This document shows, piece after piece, positions 1 through 12,201 of a stretch of 64,000 nucleotides of DNA. Each line of letters begins with the position of its first letter. Positions within the stretch are counted from its first letter, which is position 1. The stretch spans positions 28,792,645-28,856,644 of the forward strand of contig CM034607.1 in assembly GCA_020091685.1 (NCBI GenBank), given 5' to 3'. Made by a program: the position numbers and the translations under genes. The notes beneath the pieces are model-generated. The model saw nothing but the letters and a program-made list of their open reading frames with translations, did not search any database and had not been told where the DNA came from. This DNA is from Lutjanus erythropterus (Eukaryota > Chordata > Actinopteri > Lutjaniformes > Lutjanidae).

Positions 1-1234
1 CAACTTCATAAATTAGACAAAATAAACACATTTGGCAGAATTATCAGGCGTCTTTTTTTGTCCTCTCATCAGTCAAACAATAAACACATAACTTTATGAA
101 AGGTGTCATGCAGATATAAATCTTAAATCTGCAAAATTTCTTCCTGACACAGACAATCTCGTTACAGAATAATTCGAAAATGTAAATGTTCTGTTGATCT
201 TTACAAATCAAGAGTGTGTAGTCCAACAGCGGCACGGCCATCAGTAGTTAAGAAAAATGATCTTAAACATTAAAATGTTTAACATCATTCACATCGAGTT
301 TTATTCAACTTTTAAATCCTATTCATACTGATTAGTGCAAACCCCACTTTCCTTCAGCTGCTTCTTCATGCAAAGTTAAATCAGCAATGTAGTTCAGCGT
401 CACCTTTCCGACATCCAGCGCTCACACCGCACTTCCCTCAGAAACTGTCTCTTCTCTAGTTGTAAGAAAGAATAAATCTAATCGGCTTCCCTGCTGTTGG
501 CTGTGAGACTCATTTAAGCAAATGCATGCAAAAAATAAGAAGCAGCTTTAATCAATCACGAGACAGAGCAAGTGACAGCTGATTAATATTCGTCAGCAGA
601 AAAACTTCAACTGCGCTTCAGAATCCATCGGTGACTATTGAGTCTGTTGGCTGCCTGTGTTCCTCTCTGCTGTTTCAATTCCCTCACTATTGTTCTGTCC
701 TTAAATGAACTGTCACGGAGGACAATATAGTCGCTGGTGCAGATTTCCTAAGATAGAGAAGGTTGTCACAATCGCCACGAGTCGATACAAGTCATTCTCT
801 CGTGATTGTGAAAGAAAAGCGGCGACTCGGACCAGAGGAAACCCGCGTCGGTAGGAAAATAGTTGGTGAAAGGGGACGCGAGGTTAAAGAAGGTGGCAGG
901 AGAACGTGTCACAAAATGTACCGGCGCCATTATCACAAACCCCAAACTTGGACATCCAATCCACCTGTTATTAGCGCTGAATTGGGGGAATTGAATTAGA
1001 CTGACTTGTCTTTTAAAGCCGCTAAAATCTAGCTGCCAAAGCCTTTTCTGCCTTTCTGCCCGGGAGCCAGCGAGGGTCAGTGGGAGTGCGTGAGTGGGCA
1101 ACAGCAGTCACAGCCACTCAGAGACGCCCTGGAGGGGGTGGGGGGGAGAGGAGAGAGAGCCGACCACGGCTTGGCAGCTCCACTGGAGTCTGATAAGCTT
1201 TAATGGCACCGCCACAATGATTCACACCATGTGA
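1..1234. other. Unique-looking non-coding DNA
   Basis: No gene or clear repeat is seen. The segment is mildly AT-rich until about 760, then more mixed, with a short G/A-rich stretch near 1131-1160. Short open frames on both strands at 763-1101 overlap each other and resemble nothing known. Confidence 0.5.
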
Positions 1235-1299
1235 GACACACACACACACACACAGACATGCACACACACACACTGAGACTCACACACACACACACACAC
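1235..1299. repeat. Interrupted (CA)n microsatellite
   Basis: Three runs of CA dinucleotides are separated by short GACATG and TGAGACT interruptions. Confidence 0.95.
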
Positions 1300-2384
1300 C
1301 TCTAGCAGGCTTGTGAGGAATGATTTCTGGACCCTGGATAAATTTGCAGTTGCAGGGAGTCTCTATTTACCAGTAATTGCATTTCTCTGCCCTCTTTCAG
1401 CCCTGCCTTCAAAAATGTTCTATGCCGCAGGAAGTTGAAGGTGGCTGGGGAAAAAGCAACAGAACATGTTGTCGGCCTCACACGCCGCTCTGCCACAAGT
1501 TGACAGCTTATAGACCAATCTGTACCATACATGAATACAAGCTGTGTGCGGTACAGAACCTGTCTGACAGACATGTTGCATCATCTGCATCGCCTGAAAA
1601 CCCGCTCAGCCGAGAGAAGAATTGAACTGCGCCGCGTGCGTGCCGACTCCTCGCTATACAGTGACTTAATTGATCCATTTTCTCACCGTCGCAGATGCAG
1701 CAGAACTACATCCCCGCAAATAAAGACGTTCAAACGCAACATCTGTATTCTCTGCAGCTGTCTGATGGTGTAAATTAGGATAAACGGTCTGAATATTTGG
1801 TTAATTTTTCATAGTGGATGGGGCTCCAGCTTGCTTGTTGGCATCATGGTAAACAGTTAAGGGAATAAATAAATGAAACATCGCAGCATTCGGAGGAATT
1901 ATGCTCGTATTTGATGATTTTGTAGCGCACAGCTTCAGCCCACTGCCAGCACTCAGTGCCAGAGCAGGAAGGATGGATAAGAGACAGATGTAAGGGTGGT
2001 TGGGTGTGCAGTGCAGCCAACTTTGGAGATCAGAGTTTACATCCTGTCACAGACCAACAATTGATGTTCACAATCTTTCCCTCACCTTGAAAGGGTGTTC
2101 TGGTGAAATAGTAGTTGAGGGACATGTGAGGGAAGATTTAGGCTGCGGAGGCAAAAACACTGGATCCTACATTTTGGGTAAATCTGCTCTCAACTCCCAC
2201 TACCTGACAACATCCGTGTCTTTTAAAGTGTTTGACACATTTCTGTGTAGTTTACAGAATTTAAATTCAGTCTTTAGGAATGTAATTTATAGAGGATCCA
2301 CCATGGTTCTGTCTTATTTTCCTAAACTTCCTGAGAAATGCTGCCACATTACTTCATGACCACTTATCTGTAGCTGTGACTGTC
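1300..2384. other. Non-coding, no feature seen
   Basis: Mixed-composition DNA. I see no gene, no inverted repeat and no recognisable repeat family here. Confidence 0.5.
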
Positions 2385-2865
2385 AATTACATTACGTTAC
2401 GTTAAGTCACGTCACATCGCATCACGTCGTGTTGTGTCATGTTGCATTGTGTTGCGTTGCGTTACATTATGTTACATTAGGCTGCATTAAGTTAGCCTAA
2501 GTTAGGATAGATTGCATTACATTAGTACATGACATGACATTACGTTACGTTATATTACATGCGGTTAGATTAGGTTATGTTACATGACATTACTTAACAT
2601 CACTTAACATTAAGTTACATTAAGTTGTGTTACTTTATGGTTAAAATAGGTTGAGTCAGGTTAGGTTACCTTATGTAATGTTATAATGTGTTATTTTACA
2701 GTACTTACTGTTACATTACGTTCCGTTACTTAACATCACTTAACTTTAAATTACATTACATTATGTTTTGTTACATTATGTTACCTTGTTATCTTAGTTT
2801 TGGTTATGTTGCGTTGTGTTGCGTTGTGTTGTGTTGTGTGGCAATTGCATTGCGTTGCTTTACAT
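2385..2865. repeat. Degenerate 5-nt-period satellite, (R)TTAC-like
   Basis: About 480 bp can be read as successive pentamers of the form A/G-T-T-A/G-C with substitutions (ATTAC, GTTAC, GTTGC, ATTGC, GTCAC, ATTAG). The phase slips in places to TACAT/GACAT. A GTTGT/GTTGC-rich block lies at the right end. It behaves as an old, diverged microsatellite or simple satellite. Open frames across it are an artefact of the repeat. Confidence 0.9.
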
Positions 2866-3248
2866 GTGGTACAAAATGGTACACTAGTGAAATATTTCTA
2901 TTGCAGATGAAACTATCAAAATAATTTTGCGCTCTGCTCATAAAAATGAGCATATCTCAAAAATTACATTTCCCACAATACAACTTGACAGCATGTTTCA
3001 TTAGACCTGCCAGGTAAACATCTTCATCTTCTATGTCCACAGTTTGTAACACAGCCCAGTCCAAGGTAACTCTGATGACAGCATTATGACATCATCAGGA
3101 TTATTTCCTCAGACTTTACAAACGTCCCTGCAGAAAAACATCTTAGAAATGTTTCCAAGTACTAATGATGCATCACGCCAACCATGACGGGCAACCCTTT
3201 GTGCACGTGTGAAAATGGTGCAGTGCTCCTTAAACAATACTGTAACTG

Positions 3249-3249
<1 letters not shown>
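2866..3249. other. Non-coding, no feature seen
   Basis: AT-rich sequence between two repeats, with no gene or structured repeat. Confidence 0.5.

Positions 3250-3288
<39 letters not shown>
3250..3288. repeat. (CA)n microsatellite
   Basis: Uninterrupted CA dinucleotide array of about 19 units. Confidence 0.97.
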
Positions 3289-3290
<2 letters not shown>

Positions 3291-3299
3291 CACATTAGG

Positions 3300-3425
3300 T
3301 GGAAGACAGGACCAGCCATTAATCATAAGGGTTGGCGGCTTGATCTCCGGCTCCTCCCGTCTATATGTTGAAGTGTCCTTGAGCAGGACACCGAACCCCA
3401 AAACCGCCTCAAATGTGCGCAGGGA
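3300..3425 (+). repeat. SINE-like dispersed repeat fragment
   Basis: The stretch contains GGTTGGCGGCTTGATCTCCG, a diverged version of a tRNA-like B-box arrangement, followed by a 'GTGTCCTTGAGCAGGACACCG' type segment that I recognise as a common interspersed fish repeat. A related short piece (GGTGTCCTTGAGCAAGA) lies at 43757. Only a fragment is present. It does not fold as a functional tRNA gene as far as I can see. Confidence 0.55.
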
Positions 3426-4200
3426 AAGAAAATCTAAGTGTCTTTTGACAAAAGCATCTTAATGGAATCTAAACGATCAATACTTTAATTATTTGACAGT
3501 GAATGTAATGTGGCCTTCTGCAGAATGAGTCGTCTTATGATTAATGTTCTGTCTGGCAGTGAGGTTAAGTAAAACAACAATGCAGAGAGAACCGCACCAG
3601 CTGCGGCGTACAGTATGCATCCGTATTGAGCGCCTCGTGACTGATCACAGGGAGCACGTATGGAAACTGTAGGGCGTGTGAATGAAGATCTATGCTCAGA
3701 CTGGAGAAAATAGAAGAAATAAAAGCTTGCGACCGTGAGTGATGGAGTGGAGCTGCACCGCAAAGCAGTGCCTCCACTTAATCTACACACTGCTAAGTTG
3801 GAGACACACAGGGAAACACCACATGGACAAGAAAAAAAAAAATCAATAGTCTGAAACTGTTACTTGAATAAAATACCCGACTCTGTGCGGCTCACTGCAG
3901 TTTTTGAAGCTTCGCCCTCCCTAAGACTAAGAAAAGATCTGCTCCTTGTTAGTGGGAAGTCACTACAATGCAATAATGCACTTAGCAGCTTCGTCTGTGG
4001 AGAGTGACTGCTGTGCAGGCTGCTAGCAAGTGGAACAGATTGCAGTATTGCATATGACTCAAAATGTCCATCTGCCCCCATTATGTGTGCAGTGTCTTTT
4101 TCTCCCCCCTCTTTTGTTTTTTTGCTGCTTTCAGCATTATGCCTAAAGTGTGCTCACACATCTCTCTCTGCTGCTGGGAGTTTTGTTTTTTAGTGCGCGC
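3426..4200. other. Non-coding, no feature seen
   Basis: No gene or clear repeat. Only short open frames without similarity are present. Confidence 0.45.
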
Positions 4201-4377
4201 ACTGTAAAAATAAACTGTTTTAACTTAAAGATGGAATTGACCAGGCTGCCGAACAATTTTAAGTTGAATTTGAAAAGACAAAGTTGAGGTTATTATTCAG
4301 AGCAAACGAAATGATATTTACTCAGTCGGATAAACAGGTTTAATAAGCTAAAGATATTAACTTGAGCTCCTCTGTCA

Positions 4378-4610
4378 CCCTGACGAACTTTATAAACTAA
4401 TTTGATTCTGTTTTACATTTTCTCAGTTTGAAAAGTCAGTTTTTCATTTCACACAAAGAACTTTCAGCTGCAGCTGCTCCTGTTGGAGCTACTTTGTTCC
4501 AGCTTTGGCTCAAAGACAGTATGTGAAAGTGCTCCCAGTGAATTTATTAATTTTAAGTGTGAGGGGGTAGAGAATGAATTCAGTGTTTTCATTATTGTGA
4601 AAAAGGTAGT
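4378..4610. repeat. Dispersed repeat family A, copy 1
   Basis: This segment is closely similar, in the same orientation, to 46334-46560. Shared landmarks in order are TTTGAAAAGTCA, CACACAAAGAACTT, CAGCTGCAGCTGCTCCTG, a GTGCTCCCAGTGAAT-type block and TTTTAAGTGTGAGGGGGTAG. The preceding 4200-4377 is AT-rich and may belong to the same element. The family is not named here; it is presumably a transposon remnant. Confidence 0.75.
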
Positions 4611-5984
4611 GCTGCACGTTATGGTAAGAAAATCATATTGACAGATACTATGATCATGATATAAAATACGGTTATGGTTAGTTTTCATTTTCACTGAAAG
4701 AAAAGATCAAAATCTCTTGTCTGATATGTGCTAATATGAAAAGAATATTATACCTATATACTTATACTATACTTATATGCTGGGAAAGTATATTTATCGT
4801 AAAGGGGCCGACCTCATAGGAATTAAAGTTGTCATTAAACAGCAGTTTTTGTGGCTGAGAACCAGATACACAAAAAGCCATAATATTATGATGTAAAACA
4901 CGATAAATATTTGTTGCATTAAAATACAAATTTTAAAATAAATCCTTATGGATATATAATATATATTCAGGACGGAGTTGACAGCCAGCTGACAGACTTG
5001 GCAAAATTTCAGACTTTTTTGACCTGGAGGCCCAAGTGTGCACTGACTTAGATATTTTTTAAATTAATTAATTTCCTTATTTATTAAACTGAAAAGACTC
5101 ATACTTCAGGTATTAAAGAGAACTAAGAGTTAGTCACCTCCATCAGCATAAATGACAACTCTTAAATACAGAATATCTGACGTAGTTGACCTCTTAAAAA
5201 TGTTAAAAAATGTTGATTATTTTCATTTCACAGCACAGTCATAGTGAGAAGCTCTCTTAAAGTTAATCAAAATACACATTTTTAAGCCATAATTCTTATT
5301 TAGCTTTGAGTCAGAAGGAATACGGCACTGTTATGGCTGAGACACATTTAGTAGCAATACTATTTAATGAATTTATCGAAAAACAAAAAAAAGTTAAGCA
5401 GCGCTTGTGCAGTATTTCCTGCTTTTTTTAAACCAGGAAGTTAGACGTTGCGATACTTTGGCTGCTTAAGCTGTAGCCAAAACTTTTTATGCCTGATTAA
5501 ATCATGTTTTTGTAAGAAAATCTGACAGACAATCGACTATAAAACAAAGATGATTATAAGAGCACATTTCTATACCAGTATTATCAGTAGGTATTGTTTG
5601 ATTTGGAGGGTTTTAAACCAATTTTAATTGTTTGAATTTGTGAATTCTTGTTCACGATGAGGGTGTTTTCTGGCACAAAGAAAGTGTAATCCTTAAAAAA
5701 TATTGAAAAAATGGCATTGGAGTGTTAGGCATTTTTATATTTATATTTTTTTATAAGACATGATTTGTCCCAGTTCTCAGGAATGTGTGAAATACTTGTG
5801 TTCCATAATAATTATAGTAATAAGAAAAATCTAATTATATGTTAATTATGTTAATTAAGTTAATGAAAAAAGATTAATTGATTGCACTAAATTCCTGTGG
5901 ATTTTTTACAGTGTGCAGGGTGAGGTACTTAAACACACACACACGTGTGCGGGCAGCAGCTTCGGTACAACAGGTAATTATTTG
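4611..5984. other. AT-rich non-coding DNA
   Basis: Strongly AT-rich with many short A/T runs. No gene or boundary-defined element was seen; old diverged repeats are likely. Confidence 0.4.
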
Positions 5985-6360
5985 CAAAGAATGGAGTAAG
6001 TGCGTGGGGTGCAAATTGCATTGTGGGATGGCTCTGCGGGACGGAGAGATGTCAATTGAAGAGGCTGCCGTTTTTATGTACACCTCATCCATTGTTCTCG
6101 GCGGTGAATTGCAGGGGGCAGTGTCACTGTATTTACACGCACCTCTCAGGACGTGGGTGTATTTGTTTGTCGCCGTCAGAGAGGATGATTTGCCCCTCGC
6201 CGGAGAACACTGGCTGTGCACAAACTGCCGGTAAATGGGAACATGAGTTTAGCAATAATTCTGAGCCCCCTCTTGAGAGCGACACCGAGGTGTGCGGAAA
6301 GCCTGTCGCCACCTGTCATAACCCTCAAAACAGCAGGTAGGGCAGGAAAAAACCACCTGC
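5985..6360. promoter_or_regulatory. Possible conserved non-coding element
   Basis: Composition changes here from AT-rich repeat-like DNA to balanced, non-repetitive sequence. Several homeodomain-like ATTG/CAAT cores are embedded (for example CAAATTGCATTG and GTCAATTGAAG). Two overlapping open frames on opposite strands look like chance. Whether it is conserved across fishes cannot be seen from one sequence. Confidence 0.2.
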
Positions 6361-7439
6361 CTGTCAAAACTCTTTTCTCTCCCTAATTGTTCAGCGCGCA
6401 TTCACAGGATTACTGGTTTAATTCTGCTTTATAATCACCGCTCATTGTTCCCACTTATTGTTTCCTTGCTCAATTTGTTTGTTTGTGTTCGCACTTTGGC
6501 AACACAAATGTTCTTTTGTCATGCCAACCAAGCGATTTGTGTGCAAGGCAATTGAATTTAATTTAATTTAAGGAGAGAATAGAGGAAGAGAACGGGATGG
6601 GGGAAATGAAGAGCCACCTGCAGACTCTGGAAACACATAAAGCAAAAAAAAAAAAAGGGGGATGCAGGATTAAGACTGTTTTAGTCTCTCAGGCTACATG
6701 GACACTGTTTTAACCAACATACAGACACACAGAAAATGATGGATTATTCATTTAAAAGGACACAATTACCATATTAAGTAGGCTGTTTTTTTAATTCATG
6801 AATCAGGCTGCTATATGTGGCGCCTCTTCGTCTGGAGACACAATACTGTAAGAACAAAGCGGCACTATCACTTCTGGCTGCCCATGCTTTATGCCTTAAG
6901 AGATGTGTTTGATAATCCCCAGTCGATGCTGTACACTTATCTATTGAGATTAAGCTTCAGGATCCAGTAATCCTTGATAGGATCTCCTATTCATTACAAC
7001 TACTACGGCTAAGATTATGTTACAGTATTTTCCACTTCCAAACGCAAGATATTTTACTTATTTTGTCCGCCAAAAACATTTAATTACTTGGTGCATAGCG
7101 GTGGAAAAAAGGAATTTTCAACTGTGTGATTAATAAAATATATAACTTTGGGATAAAAAGATACAACTAGAGATTAAAGAATCACTTTCTAGGGGCAGGA
7201 GCAAAAAATAAATGAATGAATGAAAAGTGAAGAGTATTAGTTTATGCCAGAGATTTACACACAAGAGGGAGGATTTATTTGATATTCTGTCCTGAAGAAA
7301 GATAAGCAGTGTTAAACATAAAAATTCCGTTGCACTGTTATTCATTTTGTTATTTTTATTCTTTAAAACTCACCAGAATGCAGGAAACAAAGTCAATTTT
7401 TTAGCATCAAAATCATCCCTATTTTTGTGGTCTCCATGT
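6361..7439. other. Non-coding, no feature seen
   Basis: No gene. A short A run lies at about 6643 and a tandem ATTTA-type direct repeat near 6555. Otherwise unremarkable. Confidence 0.45.
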
Positions 7440-8519
7440 TGGCAAGTGTGATTTTAGCCAGTTAAAACAACCCACCTAAAACTGCATCAGTTTAAATGTA
7501 CACTACATTCACTTTACTTTGCATTCAGACAGCATTTTCTGCTGTTAAATAACCCAAATGTCTCTCTGCACCAACCAAACTCCATAGACAAAATCAGCAA
7601 TTTTACCTTGCAGAAACTGTGAGTTGCTGATCCTCCGCTGCCCCGATTGGTTAGTTTGTTTACATTATTGGGTGACTTCAATGAATCCAAACTGTCCCGT
7701 TAAAACACCAAAGTCACACAATAACACAAACTAACTGCCCGATTGATGCAAAACTAAACCAGCAGCTCCAGTGTTTCTGCAAGGTAAAATGACCAATTTT
7801 GTCTATGGAGTTTGGTTGTATTGAAAAGAGCGATACTATGGCTGTTTGCCATCACGGGGAAAGGCTGGCAGACATTTCTGAATAGATGTCCTGAAATGTA
7901 ATTTGTAACATATTCCATTAGATTTCTCAAGTTAAGTAACATTATAAATACTTTGGTCTACTTTTGCAGTACTTTTGCCGAGTTAATTTATCCGGGTCGC
8001 TCTGAATGTAGTTAAAACTTTTGGGAATAACTTCAGTGAAGAGAGTCCTTTACTTGTCTTGCACACGTCCAAAGAATATAATGTGAAAGATGTGAATCCT
8101 AAAGAGAAACAAATGAAGTAATTCCTTCAAGTACTCTACTTTAAAGACAGTAACTGTATTCAGATTACCACCAATTTAAATAGTAACTGTATACAATACA
8201 GCTACTTATATTTTGTGTTTTAAATGTATATTTTTTTAATACTTGTATTCCAAACCCCAGACCCCAACCCTGTTGAAAGCAAGATAAAGCAGTAAAAAAG
8301 TCTAAATATACTGCACAGTTTAACTGATATTGATCGTTTAGGTGGACCTTTTTTAAGTGGTGAAAATAAGTCTTGTTCCTGACCCTGTCCACTGCAGGTA
8401 CTCCTCTCTGCGTCTCCTAATTGGGGGCTTGTCTACTGCCATTTACTGCAGCTAACACGCTGACTGTCGATAAGTATCTCACACAACCCCACATTATATT
8501 ACCAGAACTATTTCTTTAA
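7440..8519. mobile_element. Foldback DNA element, family B, copy 1 (left end decayed)
   Basis: Arms at about 7571-7635 and 7750-7818 are inverted repeats of each other: CCAACCAAACTCCATAGACA on the left matches TGTCTATGGAGTTTGG-type sequence on the right. A CTGCAAGGTAAAAT / ATTTTACCTTGCAG pair lies inside. The right end at 8388-8519 matches 23520-23668 of the second copy (GACCCTGTC, then CTGACTGTCGATAAGTATCTC, then GAACTAT..CTTTAA). The left terminal repeat seen in copy 2 is not recognisable here. No transposase is encoded, so this is a non-autonomous element. Confidence 0.7.
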
Positions 8520-9553
8520 TTTCCACCAATCCATATTTCCAGCCTGTTTGTCCGGTTTAGCCGAGATCTGCACCTGTGTTGTGAAGTGTGACGTTCTACA
8601 GACTGGAACGTGTCCAGCTCGCTCTCAGCTGTGGAGTTGGGTGGTTCAAAGCCCTTTGCCCAGCACATTGAGGTGCCCAGAGAGGAGACTGATCGAAGTG
8701 GTCTTACACTGGGGTTGTCAGAGGTCTCCTAACTTCCTCACAAATCAATATGAGCCTCAAACCGCAGCCAACCGGCTGAAACTGGCTGCAGTTTCCTCCC
8801 CAACTCGGGCATTGTCCATGTTTCTCATCAGTAATGACTGAGCAGTTTGAATTGAGCCAAACGCCCCTGTGGGCCAGAGAACACTGACTCATGTTGTTCG
8901 TACACATTAATAATGCATTATAGCATGTAACACAGGGTAATTAACTCTGCTGCTAAATACAAGCTCAGTCCAGAGCGCCATTCTGCCAGGATGCTGTGCC
9001 GAGAGTGAGAAAGCGTAGGGTGATGACTAAGCCATCCATCTTTGTTGTGAATGATTATAGGCTTTACACTTCTGTGTTGTTGTTGTTTTTTCTTTTTTTT
9101 TGTTGTTTTGCATTTTGTTGCATCATTATGTCAACAAGCAGTGCTACAATTAGATAGATATTAATCAGCCGCTCAGTCGTGAGTCAAGCAGAACTTACTT
9201 TATTCCTTCTGTAAGAGCGTGCACACTTTCAGTCTAAATAACAGCGTGTGTACTATTATTATACCTCCTCTACACAGGCGAGCAGGCAGCAGCAAATTTA
9301 AAATATTTACTGGTTTCCAACTCCTCAAATGCTGCTTTTCTTTGTCATATGTGATTATAGATAGTAAAGTGAACATCTCTGTACAAAAATACTTGGTTAG
9401 GTTTAGTAAAAGTTCATAGTTTGGGTTCAAATAAGTGTGTTAGTTATGTAAGTTAGCATACGTAACATAACTTATGTTACTCAAGTTAAAGGGAAATTAA
9501 CACTGACATTTTGTGTCACACCTCTTGGGTTAAACTCCTGTGTTTGTTTGACT
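8520..9553. other. Non-coding, no feature seen
   Basis: No gene. A T-rich stretch lies near 9075-9120, and a small TAACATAA/TTATGTTA palindrome lies near 9461-9480. Confidence 0.45.
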
Positions 9554-9626
9554 CATCCATCCATCCATCCATCCATCCATCCATCCATCCATCCATCCAT
9601 CCATCCATCCATCCATCCATCCATCC
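9554..9626. repeat. (ATCC)n tetranucleotide microsatellite
   Basis: About 18 nearly perfect CATC/ATCC units. Uninterrupted until a final CTCC variant. Confidence 0.98.
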
Positions 9627-10823
9627 CTCCTCTTCCATCTGCAACTTTCTCACTTTTTATTCTAAAGACTTATGATCCATTTTTTCTCAGGAATGATCCA
9701 TTTCCAATGTCTATTTTTCTTGATGTTTCTGATTATTTATTATCATTATCGTTACTATTAGTAAGATTCCATGAGGCTGAAACTGAACTTCAGTCTGGAA
9801 AGCTTGTTTAGTTTGTGCAGTGTAACTTGTATAATGGTGTCATCAATCACTGTGTGGCGCTGTAGGATTGTGGCTTGTGACATTCACATGTGCAGCTGAG
9901 AGACGACCCTCATTTGCATAATTTCCCACGATGCATTCCTGCGAGTTTCCTATTTTATGATGCAAAATGCAAATGACTGTTAACGTTTGTCATGTGTTTG
10001 TAATATGTGTTTTAGGAACATTGTGTATTATTGTGGTTGTTGTCATTTTTGTGCTGGTTTATTGTTACACCGTGGGTTAGGTGGTCAGTACACTTCTTTA
10101 ATCCAGCTGTATCATAGCACAGTTAGTTTATATAACATGCAAATGCAGAGCATAAGTGAATAACACTCTTCAGCCCTCACTTCACACTGTTTTAGTGCAG
10201 TACTTACAAATAGAAAACATGTGGAGCTGTGGAATTTAGATCATAGTGCAGATTGGTATTGCAAGTCCAATATCTGATGAATGCCATACATCAAAATTGG
10301 GCCCAGATACTAGATAGACATTGGATTGGACTGATCCCATCTCTACTAATAAGTAGAAGAGGTACAGGGTAGAGGTACTGACCGAGCTGGCTGTTTACAT
10401 CATCAACCATTTGATCCTAACTTTCATGACCTGACAGTTCTTGATACTCGACGCTACGAACACATTTTGGTCGATACTTTAAAAAGGTTTCATGCACAGC
10501 GTTGCCTCTGCACACGTAGTTAGCGAAGTACTTCACTTTTTGCTGTTGTTTCCTCGCGCTGAATCGTGCCTCTTTCGCTCCCGCCTGCTGCCTTTAAGTT
10601 AAAACGCTCTACGTCACGTTGGCTGCACATTATAAATAGACTGATTCTGATTGTGATTTGCATTCTGCCAGCTCTAATCTAACCAATGTAACAATCTAAT
10701 TGATCACTTAAGTATAATTGGAATCACTCGAAGCTTTATGCTCCAATCCATGTTAGCCATGCTTCACTCCCCTCTAACATTGCTTTTTTTTTTTCTCCCT
10801 CCTTCCTCTCACTCTCTGCTCCT
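9627..10823. other. Non-coding, probably old repeats
   Basis: No gene. The 10240-10700 part reads like a decayed dispersed repeat (a GGTATTGCAAGTCCAATATC-like stretch and a TCGATACTTTAAAAAGG stretch), but no ends could be placed. Confidence 0.4.
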
Positions 10824-11270
10824 CTATCCCCAGTGGTTCTGGTCCACTGCTCTCCCTCCATCTCCCTTGCTCTTTATTGACTGTTGAGTGTAAGGCGGTG
10901 TTAAACCAGCATCGATGTAATAGTGGGCATTAGCCCTTTGAACTGCCCTTAATCTAACTGTAATAAACTCACATTTATTTTGGTGGCTTTTTTTCCTCCC
11001 TGCACACACACACATAAATATTTGTGGATGGATATCTGGAGTGTGTGAGGCAGAGAGCTGCATGGCCCCTGCATAAATGGTCATTGTTATGGGGATAGCA
11101 CAGCCAGTGCACAGCCTGTCAAAAGCTCTTCTGCGGTGCAGTGTACTAGAGCCGCGCTTGAGACTCGCCTTTAATTGGAATGTAATTGGAGAAGCACCAT
11201 TGATCATGAATCACATTCAGCTCCGGCTCCCTCCTCCCTGAACTCGGGGCTGCTCCGTTTTCCACTGACT
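10824..11270. promoter_or_regulatory. Possible conserved non-coding element
   Basis: Non-repetitive, balanced-composition stretch flanked by pyrimidine-rich DNA. It holds TAATTGGA repeated 10 nt apart near 11173-11190 and further TAAT cores, which are homeodomain-type binding cores. Regulatory function is inference only. Confidence 0.2.
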
Positions 11271-11439
11271 GACTTTCTCTCTCTTTGCATCCCTCCTCCC
11301 GCACACCTCCTCCTCCGCCTCCTCCTCCCGTAAGGAGGACGTCAGTCATGTGCAGTGGAGCGACGCAGAGGAACAAGGCCCCCTACTGGGTCCAGAGCGT
11401 GTGGGTCAATGTGTGTCTGGGGCACAAACCACAAGAAAC

Positions 11440-11560
11440 AGGAAAAAAAAGGGAGAGGAGCGGGTGGAGAAGGGAGTGGAGGAGGTGGAGGGGGGGGCGA
11501 TAAAGGGAGAGAGGAGAGGAGATTAAGAGAAAAAGAGGGTGGGAGCGATGAGATGGAGCG
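11440..11560. repeat. Polypurine tract
   Basis: About 120 nt are almost entirely G and A on the plus strand, preceded at 11276-11335 by a CT-rich stretch. Open frames across it are composition artefacts. Confidence 0.85.
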
Positions 11561-12201
11561 CAGGAGTGGAATCATTTGTAATAGCCTGCGCGCTCTATTG
11601 CGCCATTTCATCCAGCATTTAGTTAAGCGAGATTTGTTTTGTTTTGCCTTTGTTGTTGGGAATGCTCGGAGAAGTCAATTTGTTGGCTCATTTGTCAAAC
11701 GCTGGACTGCGTCAGTGGCATCTCAGCGGTGTCATGGAGCGGAGAAAAGCTCTCTCACTCAGCTGGAGTGGAGATGGGAATCAGGCTGGTGGAGATTGCC
11801 TGTGTACCATTTTAAATGTGGACTGGAAAACAATGAAAACTAAGGGCACTGGCAGTGCACCTCTGTCCCAAATTGATTCTTAAGTGGAATAGGGCAGCAT
11901 GAACGACGAGGTGGGAGGGAGGTGAAGAGAGAGGAGAAAAGATTGCAAGATACTGTAGGAGCCGAACCACTAATAGTTCTTCTATAACAACGTCGCAGTT
12001 TGAGCGTTTTTAAAATTTTAAATAGCAAAAGCCACAATTTAAGTTACAACCTCACATAAATAACAGTGTCTTAACAAGCTGTAGCAGGAGAAAATGTTAC
12101 TTGGCATTGATTTCCCTAATGACAACTGTTGATGGCGTGTTCAGTCTGGTTATTATGCTGTGGGGAGACGTGTTCAAAGATAGTTTGGTCAAAGAGGAAA
12201 C
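11561..12201. other. Non-coding, no feature seen
   Basis: No gene or bounded repeat was recognised. Confidence 0.4.

Noticed and set aside
3300..3425. tRNA gene
   Set aside because: A B-box-like motif is present but no A box, anticodon arm or acceptor stem could be placed. A SINE-type repeat fragment explains it better.
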